A stretch of 57,073 nucleotides of DNA. Source: an uncultured Eubacteriales bacterium. GTDB taxonomy: Bacteria > Bacillota > Clostridia > Christensenellales > Borkfalkiaceae. The translations under genes were made by a program, and so were the position numbers. The notes beneath the pieces were generated by a model. The model worked only from the letters and a program-made list of their open reading frames with translations. It did no database searches and was not told the DNA's origin. This document shows positions 15,629-23,845 of the stretch, piece by piece. The stretch covers positions 1 to 57,073 of the forward strand of contig UQTB01000012.1 in NCBI GenBank assembly GCA_900543915.1, written 5' to 3'. The stretch's first letter is position 1. Each line of letters opens with the position of its first letter.

Positions 15629-18202
15629 ATGAATACCAATCAATGGACGCAAAAGAGCCTGGAAGCGCTCGGCAAAGCGCAAAATCTCGCGGTAGAAAAC
15701 GGAAACCCCGAGCTGTCCTCCGCGCACCTTCTTTCCGCGCTCCTCGCGCAGGAAGAGAGCCTTATCGCGCAGCTGCTGGTCAGGATGAACGCGGACCCCT
15801 CCGCCGTGGCGCGGGAGTCCGAACGGCTGACGGAAAAGCTGCCCAAGCAGAAGGGAGGCCAGATGTACGTCAGCGCGGATCTCTCCGCGGCGCTCGCGGA
15901 AGCGGAGGCGCAGGCGGCCCGCATGAAGGACGAATACGTATCCGTGGAGCATCTGTTCTACGGCTTGCTGGAAAAATCGAAGGATTTAAAGGAGGTGTTC
16001 GCGCGCTTTCACATCACCGGGGAAGCGTTTTTGAAGGCGCTTTCCGAAGTGCGGGGCAACGTGCGCATCACGAGCGATAATCCGGAGGCAACTTACGACG
16101 TGCTGAACAAATACGGTTCCGATCTGGTGGAACTCGCCCGCACGCACAAGCTGGATCCGGTCATCGGCAGGGATAACGAGATCCGGAACGTCATTCGGAT
16201 TCTGTCCCGCAAGAGCAAAAACAACCCAGTGCTGATCGGGGAAGCGGGCGTGGGCAAGACGGCGATCGCCGAGGGGCTCGCGATCCGCATCATGAAGGGA
16301 GACGTCCCCTCATCGCTGAAAGACAGAAAGGTGTTCTCGCTGGATATCGGCGCGCTGATCGCGGGCGCGAAGTTCAGGGGGGAATTTGAAGAGCGCTTAA
16401 AGGCGGTGCTCTCCGAGGTGAAGAAAAGCGAGGGGAAGATCATTCTCTTTATCGACGAACTGCACCTGATCGTCGGCGCGGGCAAGACGGACGGCGCGAT
16501 GGACGCGGGCAATCTCTTAAAGCCCATGCTGGCGCGCGGCGAGCTGCACTGCATCGGCGCGACGACGCTGGACGAATACCGCAAGTATATCGAAAAGGAC
16601 CCCGCCCTCGAGCGGCGGTTTCAGACCGTGCTGGTCGCGGAGCCCACGGTGGAGGACACCATCTCCATTCTGCGCGGACTCAAAGACAGATACGAAGTCT
16701 TCCACGGCGTAAAGATCGCGGATTCCGCGCTGATCGCCGCGGCGACGCTTTCAAACCGCTACATTTCCGATCGGTTTCTGCCCGATAAGGCGATTGACCT
16801 CGTGGACGAGGCATGCGCCATGATCAAGACGGAGATCGACTCCATGCCCGCAGAGATGGACGATATCGCGCGCAAGATCATGCAGCTGGAGATCGAGGAA
16901 ACCGCGCTCAAAAAGGAGACGGACAATCTCTCGATGGCGCACCTCGAAGAAATCAAACGGGAGCTCGCGGAACTCCGCTCGAAATACCAGAGCATGACGG
17001 CGAAGTGGCAGAACGAGAAGAACCGCATTGCCGAAGTGAGAAAGCTGAGGGAGGAGATCACCTCGCTCAACAACGAGCTGGAACGCGCGCAGAGAGACGG
17101 CGCTTACGAGCGCGCGTCCGAAATCCTCTACGCAAAGCTGCCCGCGGCCAAAGCGGCGCTCGAGAAGAAGGAGGCGGAAACGCACGACAGCACGCTGCTC
17201 CGGGACCGCGTCACGGAGGAGGAGATCGCAAAGATCATCTGCCGCTGGACGGGGATCCCCGTATCCCGCCTGATGGAAGGAGAACGCGAAAAACTGCTGC
17301 AGATGGAGGATATCCTGCATCGCCGGGTCATCGGGCAGGATGAAGCGGTCAAAGCCGTTTCGGAGGCCATTCTGCGCTCGCGCGCGGGGATCGCCGACCC
17401 CGACCGCCCCATCGGTTCCTTCCTCTTTTTGGGGCCGACGGGCGTCGGAAAGACCGAGCTCGCCAAGACGCTCGCCGCCTGTCTCTTTGACGACGAGAAG
17501 AACATGATCCGCATCGATATGAGCGAATACATGGAGAAGTTCTCCGTTTCCCGCCTGATCGGGGCGCCTCCGGGATACGTCGGGTTTGAAGACGGCGGTC
17601 AGCTGACCGAGGCGGTCCGCAGAAAGCCGTATTCCGTCATTCTGTTCGACGAAATCGAAAAGGCGCATCCGGACGTATTCAATATCCTCCTGCAGGTGCT
17701 GGACGACGGCAGAATCACCGACTCGCAGGGGAGGACGGTGGATTTCAAGAATACCGTCATCATCCTGACCTCCAACCTCGGCTCCAACGACATTCTGGAG
17801 GGCATCGACGGAGCGGGCAATCTCACCGCTTCCGCGCGCGATACGGTCATGAAACTGCTCAAAGCCTCTTTCCGTCCCGAGTTTTTGAATCGGCTGGACG
17901 AGATCGTGTTCTATAAGCCCCTGACGAAGGAAAACGTCAAAAATATCGTCGATCTGATGCTGAACGAGCTGCGCGGCCGTCTCGCCGAAAAGCAGCTTTC
18001 GCTCGCCGTCACGGACGCCGCAAAGGACTTTATCGTGGAGAACGGCTACGATCCCGTCTACGGCGCACGGCCGCTGCGGCGCTATATTCAGCACGAGCTG
18101 GAGACGCTCATCGCCCGCGCGATCGTGGAAAACCGCTTTGCCGCCGGCTCCGTCGTCACGGTGGATGTCGAAAACGGGGCGCTGACGATAAAAAATTCTT
18201 GA
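15629..18202 (+). CDS. clpB: ATP-dependent chaperone ClpB
   Basis: A Hsp100 disaggregase that threads aggregated proteins through its hexameric pore, in the cytoplasm with DnaK. Of 857 aa: two N-terminal Clp repeats (1-145), NBD1 with Walker A GEAGVGKT and Walker B ILFIDELH, a coiled-coil middle domain (about 400-520, full ClpB length rather than the short ClpC type), NBD2 with GPTGVGKTELAKT and VILFDEIEKAHPD, and the C-terminal DPVYGARPLRR sensor-2 motif. No IGL/IGF loop for ClpP docking was noticed, which favours ClpB over ClpC. Start ATG 15629 has AGGAGG. The stop codon lies inside the -35 box of the next promoter. Confidence 0.95.
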   Translation: MNTNQWTQKSLEALGKAQNLAVENGNPELSSAHLLSALLAQEESLIAQLLVRMNADPSAVARESERLTEKLPKQKGGQMYVSADLSAALAEAEAQAARMKDEYVSVEHLFYGLLEKSKDLKEVFARFHITGEAFLKALSEVRGNVRITSDNPEATYDVLNKYGSDLVELARTHKLDPVIGRDNEIRNVIRILSRKSKNNPVLIGEAGVGKTAIAEGLAIRIMKGDVPSSLKDRKVFSLDIGALIAGAKFRGEFEERLKAVLSEVKKSEGKIILFIDELHLIVGAGKTDGAMDAGNLLKPMLARGELHCIGATTLDEYRKYIEKDPALERRFQTVLVAEPTVEDTISILRGLKDRYEVFHGVKIADSALIAAATLSNRYISDRFLPDKAIDLVDEACAMIKTEIDSMPAEMDDIARKIMQLEIEETALKKETDNLSMAHLEEIKRELAELRSKYQSMTAKWQNEKNRIAEVRKLREEITSLNNELERAQRDGAYERASEILYAKLPAAKAALEKKEAETHDSTLLRDRVTEEEIAKIICRWTGIPVSRLMEGEREKLLQMEDILHRRVIGQDEAVKAVSEAILRSRAGIADPDRPIGSFLFLGPTGVGKTELAKTLAACLFDDEKNMIRIDMSEYMEKFSVSRLIGAPPGYVGFEDGGQLTEAVRRKPYSVILFDEIEKAHPDVFNILLQVLDDGRITDSQGRTVDFKNTVIILTSNLGSNDILEGIDGAGNLTASARDTVMKLLKASFRPEFLNRLDEIVFYKPLTKENVKNIVDLMLNELRGRLAEKQLSLAVTDAAKDFIVENGYDPVYGARPLRRYIQHELETLIARAIVENRFAAGSVVTVDVENGALTIKNS

Positions 18203-18227
18203 CAAGTCTGCGTTTTGGAGGTATAAT
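18199..18227 (+). promoter_or_regulatory. Promoter of the ABC importer operon
   Basis: TTGACA (18199-18204), 17 bases, TATAAT (18222-18227): a full consensus match that overlaps the end of clpB. Confidence 0.88.
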
Positions 18228-18233
18228 CAAAGA

Positions 18234-18361
18234 AAACCTGACCCGAACGGTTCGGCCTGACGGAAAAGGGGCTCATCGGTTTTCGCCGCGCTTTGTGCGC
18301 CGCGCTTGGAGCGCGCCGCCGTTCGGAAAAAGTCGTCCCCGCCGTTTGGCGGGGATTTTTT
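18234..18361 (+). promoter_or_regulatory. Attenuator-type leader ending in an intrinsic terminator
   Basis: The predicted transcript starts near 18234. The leader has CCGAACGGTTCGG (18243-18255), which can fold on itself or pair through CCGAACGG with CCGTTCGG (18319-18326). GC-rich hairpins lie between. It ends with TCCCCGCC-GTTT-GGCGGGGA and six T (18336-18361), 21 bases before the importer start codon. A terminator placed after a strong promoter and before the gene is the layout of riboswitch or protein-mediated attenuation. The sequence matches no class I know by heart. Confidence 0.55.
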
Positions 18362-18382
18362 CGGGCAAAATAAAGGAGTGTT

Positions 18383-19363
18383 ATGAAAAAATTACTGGCA
18401 ATTCTGCTGTCTCTTGCATTCGTGTTTTCCGCTTGCGCGGGAGATCCCGAACAGCCCGCCCCGGGCACGAAAACCTATCGGTTTTTCGTGCCGGACGGCG
18501 CGCCCGCGCTGGCCGTCGCGAATTTTACGGCGCCGTCCGCGCAGCTTACGGATTTTTCGCTGCACGTGGTCAATGCGAATTCCATCGCCGCGCACGCTTC
18601 GACGGATGCCGATCTCGCGATCATGCCCGTCAATGCCGCTTCCAAGCTGTTCGGAAACGGCGAAAAGATGAAGATGGTCGCGGTCGTCACGCACGGAAAT
18701 CTGTTTATCGTCGGCAACGGGGAGGCTTCCGCGCTGACCGATTTGTACGGCAAGACGCTGGGCGTCATTCAGCGCGGCAACGTGCCCGATCTCACGCTGA
18801 AGGCGATCTTTGAGGAGAAGGGAATCGAATACGTGGAATCCGAAACTGCCGTAGAGGGAAAGGTCGCGATTCAATATTACGACGTGGCGACCAATATGCT
18901 GCCCGCATTGAAGCAGGGCGTTCTCGATTTCGGCGTTCTGCCCGAGCCAGCCGCGACCAACAGCGCGCTGCCTGTCCGCTTTTCCCTGCAGGAGCTGTAC
19001 GGGGAAAATGACTATCCGCAGGCGGTGCTGATGATCAAAACGACCGCGCTGGACGATTGGTCTGCCCAGTATGTAGAAGATATTTTAGAGGCGCTCGCCG
19101 AGAGCATCGCCTGGGTAAACGAGGACGTCGAAGGGCGCCCCGCGGCGGCGGTCGCAAAACTCGCCCCGTATCTGGAAGAAGGGCTGCAGTCCTCCCTCGA
19201 CGGTTCTAAATTGACGCATACGTCTATCGCAAACTGCAACCTATCCGTTCAGACGACGGGTGATGGGGCGGAGGATGCCGTCTACGGCTATCTCGCGAGA
19301 ATCAAGGCGATCGAGCCCAGCGCGGTGGGTGACGTTTCGGACGCGTTCTTCTACGCGCTATGA
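18383..19363 (+). CDS. ABC transporter substrate-binding lipoprotein (NitT/TauT-like)
   Basis: A 326-aa lipoprotein: signal peptide with lipobox LSLAFVFSAC (acylated Cys about residue 18), then a type II periplasmic-binding fold. Pieces such as NANSIAAHASTDADLAIMPV, GKTLGVIQRGNVPDLTLKAI and LKQGVLDFGVLPEPA resemble the NMT1/SsuA/TauA-like group that binds thiamine precursors, sulfonates, nitrate and similar small molecules. ATG 18383 follows AAGGAG. It is the first gene of a three-gene importer operon with ATGA/GTGA overlaps, controlled by the leader upstream. The substrate is not predictable from sequence. Confidence 0.85.
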   Translation: MKKLLAILLSLAFVFSACAGDPEQPAPGTKTYRFFVPDGAPALAVANFTAPSAQLTDFSLHVVNANSIAAHASTDADLAIMPVNAASKLFGNGEKMKMVAVVTHGNLFIVGNGEASALTDLYGKTLGVIQRGNVPDLTLKAIFEEKGIEYVESETAVEGKVAIQYYDVATNMLPALKQGVLDFGVLPEPAATNSALPVRFSLQELYGENDYPQAVLMIKTTALDDWSAQYVEDILEALAESIAWVNEDVEGRPAAAVAKLAPYLEEGLQSSLDGSKLTHTSIANCNLSVQTTGDGAEDAVYGYLARIKAIEPSAVGDVSDAFFYAL

Positions 19364-20118
19364 AAAAGAGCCGCGCGCTTTACAACATATTGTTCCCGGT
19401 CCTCCTGCTGCTGGCCTTCGTCGCGCTCTGGTGGGGACTGGCGGTAAAGGCGGATTCCGAATACATTTTGCCGACGCCCGCCGCCACGCTGGAGAAACTT
19501 TGGGAGGTGCTCTCGGACAGCGCCTTTTACGCCGCGTTCGGCGCGACGCTCGGGCGGTGTGCGATCACGTTCGTCCTCTCCTTTCTGGCGGCGTTCGGGT
19601 TTGCCCTGCTCGCCCGCAACGTTCCGCCCGCCCGCACGAGCGTAGAGGGGACGATGAGCGTACTGCGCGCCTTTCCCACGCTGGTGATCGCCCTTTGGCT
19701 GGTTGCCTTCGCGCCCAGCCGCGTGGTCGCGTGTGTCGTCGCAGGGCTGGTGATGCTCCCTACGCTCTTTTCGGAGCTGTCCGCCCTGCTCGGCGAGATC
19801 GATCCCGACCTCGCCGAAATGGCAAAGCTGTACCGCGTGCCGGCGAAGCGGGTGCTCTTTTCCTTTTATATCCCCGTGGTGCTCCCGTCCGCGGTGAAGC
19901 TGGCGGGGGCGGGGCTGGCGCTCACGCTGAAGCTCATGGTTGCGGCGGAAGTGCTCGCACAGACGGCGAATTCCCTCGGCGGACTGATGAATCTCGCCAA
20001 GACGTATCTGGAGACGGCGGAACTGCTCGCGCTGCTCCTGGTCACGGTGGCGGCGGGGCTGCTGTTCGAGGGGGCGGCGAAGCTGATTTCCCGCCGTATC
20101 GGGAGGTGGAAAGCGTGA
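19360..20118 (+). CDS. ABC transporter permease (NitT/TauT-like)
   Basis: A 252-aa inner-membrane permease with about six helices. It has the binding-protein-dependent EAA-type loop for ATPase contact (EMAKLYRVPAKRVLFSFYIP). LPTPAATLEKLWEVL near the N-terminus is typical of SsuC/TauC-like permeases. The start overlaps the binding-protein stop (ATGA), and its own stop overlaps the ATPase GTG. Confidence 0.9.
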   Translation: MKKSRALYNILFPVLLLLAFVALWWGLAVKADSEYILPTPAATLEKLWEVLSDSAFYAAFGATLGRCAITFVLSFLAAFGFALLARNVPPARTSVEGTMSVLRAFPTLVIALWLVAFAPSRVVACVVAGLVMLPTLFSELSALLGEIDPDLAEMAKLYRVPAKRVLFSFYIPVVLPSAVKLAGAGLALTLKLMVAAEVLAQTANSLGGLMNLAKTYLETAELLALLLVTVAAGLLFEGAAKLISRRIGRWKA

Positions 20119-20747
20119 AACTGGAACATATCTCCTTTTCGTACGAAAACGAGCGCGTGCTGGACGATCTGTCTCTGGAGATCCCCGCAAACAAAGTGCT
20201 CGCGCTGATGGGAAAGTCGGGGGCGGGCAAGACGACGCTTTTAAAGATCCTCGCGGGGCTTCTCCCGAACGAAGAATACCGCGAAAAGCCGCGCGTCTCC
20301 TGCGTCTTTCAGAACGACAGGCTGATCCCCAATCTGACGGTGGAGAAAAATCTCCTCTTCGTCGCGCCGGAGGCGGACGTCGCCGGGCTCCTGCAAAAGG
20401 TCGGCCTGTCTGAGGCAAGGAATAAATATCCCCGCGAACTTTCTGGGGGAATGGCGCGGCGGGCGGCGATCCTGCGCGCGTTCGCGTATCCTGCCGATCT
20501 CGTGCTGCTGGACGAGCCCTTTCACAACCTGGACGTCGCCTTGAAGTATAAAATCATGGACGAACTGTCCGCCCTCCTGCGGGAAAACGAGTCGACGGCG
20601 GTCCTCGTCACGCATACCGCAGAGGAGGCGCTTTATCTCGCGGATGAGATCGCGGTCATGGACGGCGGCAAAATCGCCGCGCGTTTTCCGAACGGCGACC
20701 GGGCGGGAGAGAGGCTTTTGTCGATTCTCAGAGGGGAGCGCGCGTAA
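20115..20747 (+). CDS. ABC transporter ATP-binding protein
   Basis: A 210-aa ATPase of the importer. Walker A GKSGAGKT, Q-loop region FQNDRLIPNLTVEKN, signature LSGGMARRAAILRA, Walker B LVLLDEPFHNLD and the switch His (VLVTHTAEEA). The start is GTG 20115, overlapping the permease stop (GTGA); the open frame upstream of it is a shadow of the permease. The product is shorter than the usual 240-260 aa of SsuB-like subunits, mainly in the first lobe. Confidence 0.92.
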   Translation: MKLEHISFSYENERVLDDLSLEIPANKVLALMGKSGAGKTTLLKILAGLLPNEEYREKPRVSCVFQNDRLIPNLTVEKNLLFVAPEADVAGLLQKVGLSEARNKYPRELSGGMARRAAILRAFAYPADLVLLDEPFHNLDVALKYKIMDELSALLRENESTAVLVTHTAEEALYLADEIAVMDGGKIAARFPNGDRAGERLLSILRGERA

Positions 20748-20756
20748 AATGTCGAA

Positions 20757-20784
20757 GGGACGGCAAAGCCGTCCCCTTTTTTTC
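20757..20784 (+). terminator. Intrinsic terminator of the ABC importer operon
   Basis: GGGACGGC-AAA-GCCGTCCC followed by CTTTTTTTC. Confidence 0.93.
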
Positions 20785-20812
20785 ATTTCGGCGAAAGATT
20801 GTCCCAAATCGA

Positions 20813-20841
20813 TTGCAAAATTTTCGCTCATTTGGTATGAT
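20813..20841 (+). promoter_or_regulatory. Promoter upstream of ftsK
   Basis: TTGCAA (20813-20818), 17 bases, TATGAT (20836-20841). It probably drives the long ftsK-rimO-pgsA-cinA run. Confidence 0.6.
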
Positions 20842-20908
20842 ATAAATATATTTAAATTTTCAAGATCGGCGCGCTTACGCTGTGCGCGCTTGTGACAGGG
20901 GTATTCTT

Positions 20909-23845
20909 TTGAACGCAATGGGCAGAGGCAAAAAAGAAAAGAGGGAGTCGGACGTTTTTTCCAAAGAGACGTTCGGCATGGTTCTGATACTGTTTTCCAC
21001 GCTCGCTTTGGTGTGTCTTTTTACGCGCGAGGCGGTGTTTTCCACGGTGGGGCAGGCGGTCAACGGCTTCTTATTGGGCGTGTTCGGCTGGTTTGCCTTT
21101 CCGTTTTTTTTCTGGGCGATCGTCATGGGCGTGTATCTCGTCGCGGGGAAAGCCCTTCGCATTTCCGCGAAAAACAGGCTGTTTTCCTACCTGATCGTCG
21201 TTCTCGCGTTCTTTCTGACGCACGCCGTCACATCCGCTTCCCTGCTTTCTGAAGGGTACGGGGCGTATCTTTCCGCATGCTACGGCGCGGGGGCGGAGGG
21301 CGCCGCCGGCGCGACGGGCGGCGGGTGGCTGTTCGGCCTGCTGGACGGGCTGATCATGTCTTTGATCACGCCCGTAGGCTGTTACGTCCTGCTCTCCGTT
21401 CTGATCGCGCTCTGCCTGTACGGACTGGGCAGAAGCCTGTATTTCCGCGGCGGAAAGGTGCGCGCGCCGCGCGCGAAGAAGGTGCGCGAGGCTCCCGTTC
21501 GCCGGAAAGAAGAGCCGCAGGATGAGGAGCCGGAAGAGGAGGAAGAAGCGCCTTCCGGTCCGCAGCTCTATTATCGGGAGGATAATTTTGAGCTGAAGAC
21601 CCGCCGCCAGCAGGAAAAAACCAAAAACGATTCCTTCCGCATCCTCTATCCCAACGGGGATGAAGGGAAGAGCCTCGGCTTCTCGCGGGAATCCGAGCGG
21701 ACGTATTCCGCCGTTTACGGCGACGACATGCAGTCCAAGCTCAATTATATCAAGACGCCCTCTCCCGTCAACGTGGAGGAGCTGCTGGAGAATTCCAGGA
21801 AGAAAGGCGACCCGAAACCTGCGGCGTCCTATCATATTCCCGCGTCCGGCATTTCCGCTCCCATCCGCGAGCTGAAACGGGACAGAAACGACAATCCGCT
21901 CCCGCCTGCGTACGATTACGACGACGAACCCAAGAGCGACACCGCGCGGCGCGCGGAGACCTTTGCCGAGCGGTATGCGGATCCCGCCGTGCAGGCGGAA
22001 GAGCCCGCCCGCAGGGAAACGCCGGACCTGTTCGCGCAGCGGCCGGCGGAGCCTCCCCGCAGAGAGGAACCGCGTCCGGAACCCTTTATCCGCGCGGAAG
22101 AGACGCTGTCCGAACCCGCCGAAGAGGAGCCTTCCGGGGCTGACCTCGCCGAAGAAGCGCCGGAGGAAACCAATATCCCGCCCATGCTGAGGCGGAGAGA
22201 ACCCGTCGTTCCCCCCGTCGAAGCGGAGCAGGAGGAGGAAGAGGAAGAGCCGGAGCTCCCGCCCGTTACGCGGCGCAGAGAGCGCAGGATTCCCGAACCC
22301 GCGGAGGAGTTTTCGGAGGCGCAGGATTCTGCGGACGAGCTGACGATGGAAGACAAGGCGCGCGCGATGATTCACCGCGTCTACAAGCGCCCGCCCATCG
22401 ATCTGTTCAAGATTTACAAACAGGATCCGAACGGCGCGCACGAAAACCACGAGGAGCGCAGCCGTATCATCGAGCGCACGCTTTCCGAATTCAACATCGA
22501 CGCGAAGGTCGTCAACTGCGTGCAGGGGCCCACGGTTTCCCGCTACGAGCTGATGATGCCGGCGGGCATTCCCGTCAAGCGCGTGCCCAATCACGCGGAC
22601 GACGTGGCGATGCGCCTGGAATCCGAGAACGGCGTCCGTGTGGAAGCGCCCATTCCGGGGAAGAACCTCGTCGGAATCGAGGTGCCGAACAAGGTCAAGC
22701 AGATGGTAGGTCTGCGCGACATCATCGAAGATCCCGCGTTTCAGAAGGACAAGCCGGGGGCGCTGACCTTCGCGCTGGGCAAGAACATCGTCGGTCAGGC
22801 GGTGTGCGACAACCTCGCAAAGGGCCCGCACTATCTGGTTGCGGGTTCGACCGGCATGGGAAAGAGCGTGTGCCTGAACACCATGATCATCAGCCTGATC
22901 ACAAAATACAGCCCGGAAGAGCTCCGCCTCATCATGGTGGACCCGAAACAGGTCGAATTCAATATCTACAATCATCTGCCGCACCTGATGATCGACGAGA
23001 TCATCACCGAGCCGCAGAAGGCGATCGCCACGCTCACCTGGGCGATCGACGAGATGGAAAAGCGCTATACGCAGTTCAAGGAGAACGAGGTGCGCGATAT
23101 CGACGAATACAACTCCTTTATCGCCTCGGATACCGTTCCCAAGATGCCGAAGATCGTCATCATCGTGGACGAAGTCTCCGACCTCATGATGTATAACAAG
23201 CGGGATCTCGAAGCGAAGATTCTCTCGCTGTCCCAGAAGGCGCGCGCGGCCGGCATTCATCTGGTGCTCGCGACGCAGCGCCCGTCGGTAGACGTCATCA
23301 CGGGGGTCATCAAGACCAACCTCCCGTCCCGCATCGCGTTCCGCGTCCTGTCGGCGGCGGATTCCATGACCATTTTGTCGGAGGGCGGCGCGGAAAAGCT
23401 GCTCGGCAACGGCGATATGCTCTACCGCAACGCCAGTATGGCGAAGTGCGACCGGATCCAGGGGGCGTTTATCGACACGGCGGAAGTGAAGAACATCGTC
23501 AACTATATCAAGGAGAACAACGAGGCCTACTTCAACGACGAGGCGGCGAAGTCTATCGAGGAGTCTGTGCGCCCGCCCGTGGTCGCGACGGAGGACGACG
23601 AGGAAGGGGACGATCCGCAGGAGGATAAGCTGTTCGTCGAGGCGGTGAAATTCGCCGTGCTGAACAACGTCGCCTCCATCTCCATGTTCCAGCGCCGCTT
23701 CAAAATCGGCTACGGCCGCGCGGGCGGTCTGGTCGACTCCATGGAGCGGATGGGCTATGTGTCGCCCTTCCAGGGCTCCAAAGCGCGCGAGGTGCTGATT
23801 ACGCGCGAACAGTTTGAGGAAAAATACGGTAAAATAGACGAATGA
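20909..23845 (+). CDS. ftsK: DNA translocase FtsK/SpoIIIE
   Basis: A septal DNA pump that clears chromosomes during division or sporulation. The N-terminal 190 residues hold four membrane helices; an acidic, Pro/Glu/Arg-rich linker (about 195-480) follows; then the RecA-type motor with Walker A GSTGMGKSV and Walker B IVIIVDEVSDLMM, and finally the gamma winged-helix domain (AVLNNVASISMFQRRFKIGY), which reads polar chromosome sequences. Length is about 978 aa. TTG 20909 was preferred because AGGGG sits seven bases before it; ATG 20918 three codons later is the alternative but its spacing is too long. Overlaps rimO by ATGA. Confidence 0.94.
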   Translation: MNAMGRGKKEKRESDVFSKETFGMVLILFSTLALVCLFTREAVFSTVGQAVNGFLLGVFGWFAFPFFFWAIVMGVYLVAGKALRISAKNRLFSYLIVVLAFFLTHAVTSASLLSEGYGAYLSACYGAGAEGAAGATGGGWLFGLLDGLIMSLITPVGCYVLLSVLIALCLYGLGRSLYFRGGKVRAPRAKKVREAPVRRKEEPQDEEPEEEEEAPSGPQLYYREDNFELKTRRQQEKTKNDSFRILYPNGDEGKSLGFSRESERTYSAVYGDDMQSKLNYIKTPSPVNVEELLENSRKKGDPKPAASYHIPASGISAPIRELKRDRNDNPLPPAYDYDDEPKSDTARRAETFAERYADPAVQAEEPARRETPDLFAQRPAEPPRREEPRPEPFIRAEETLSEPAEEEPSGADLAEEAPEETNIPPMLRRREPVVPPVEAEQEEEEEEPELPPVTRRRERRIPEPAEEFSEAQDSADELTMEDKARAMIHRVYKRPPIDLFKIYKQDPNGAHENHEERSRIIERTLSEFNIDAKVVNCVQGPTVSRYELMMPAGIPVKRVPNHADDVAMRLESENGVRVEAPIPGKNLVGIEVPNKVKQMVGLRDIIEDPAFQKDKPGALTFALGKNIVGQAVCDNLAKGPHYLVAGSTGMGKSVCLNTMIISLITKYSPEELRLIMVDPKQVEFNIYNHLPHLMIDEIITEPQKAIATLTWAIDEMEKRYTQFKENEVRDIDEYNSFIASDTVPKMPKIVIIVDEVSDLMMYNKRDLEAKILSLSQKARAAGIHLVLATQRPSVDVITGVIKTNLPSRIAFRVLSAADSMTILSEGGAEKLLGNGDMLYRNASMAKCDRIQGAFIDTAEVKNIVNYIKENNEAYFNDEAAKSIEESVRPPVVATEDDEEGDDPQEDKLFVEAVKFAVLNNVASISMFQRRFKIGYGRAGGLVDSMERMGYVSPFQGSKAREVLITREQFEEKYGKIDE

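Noticed and set aside
18234..18361. Assignment of the leader as a TPP or guanidine riboswitch
   Set aside because: The importer type would fit, but the conserved core sequences of those classes are not present.
21071..23260. 729-codon minus-strand frame opposite ftsK
   Set aside because: A composition shadow of the ftsK gene with no recognisable domain.
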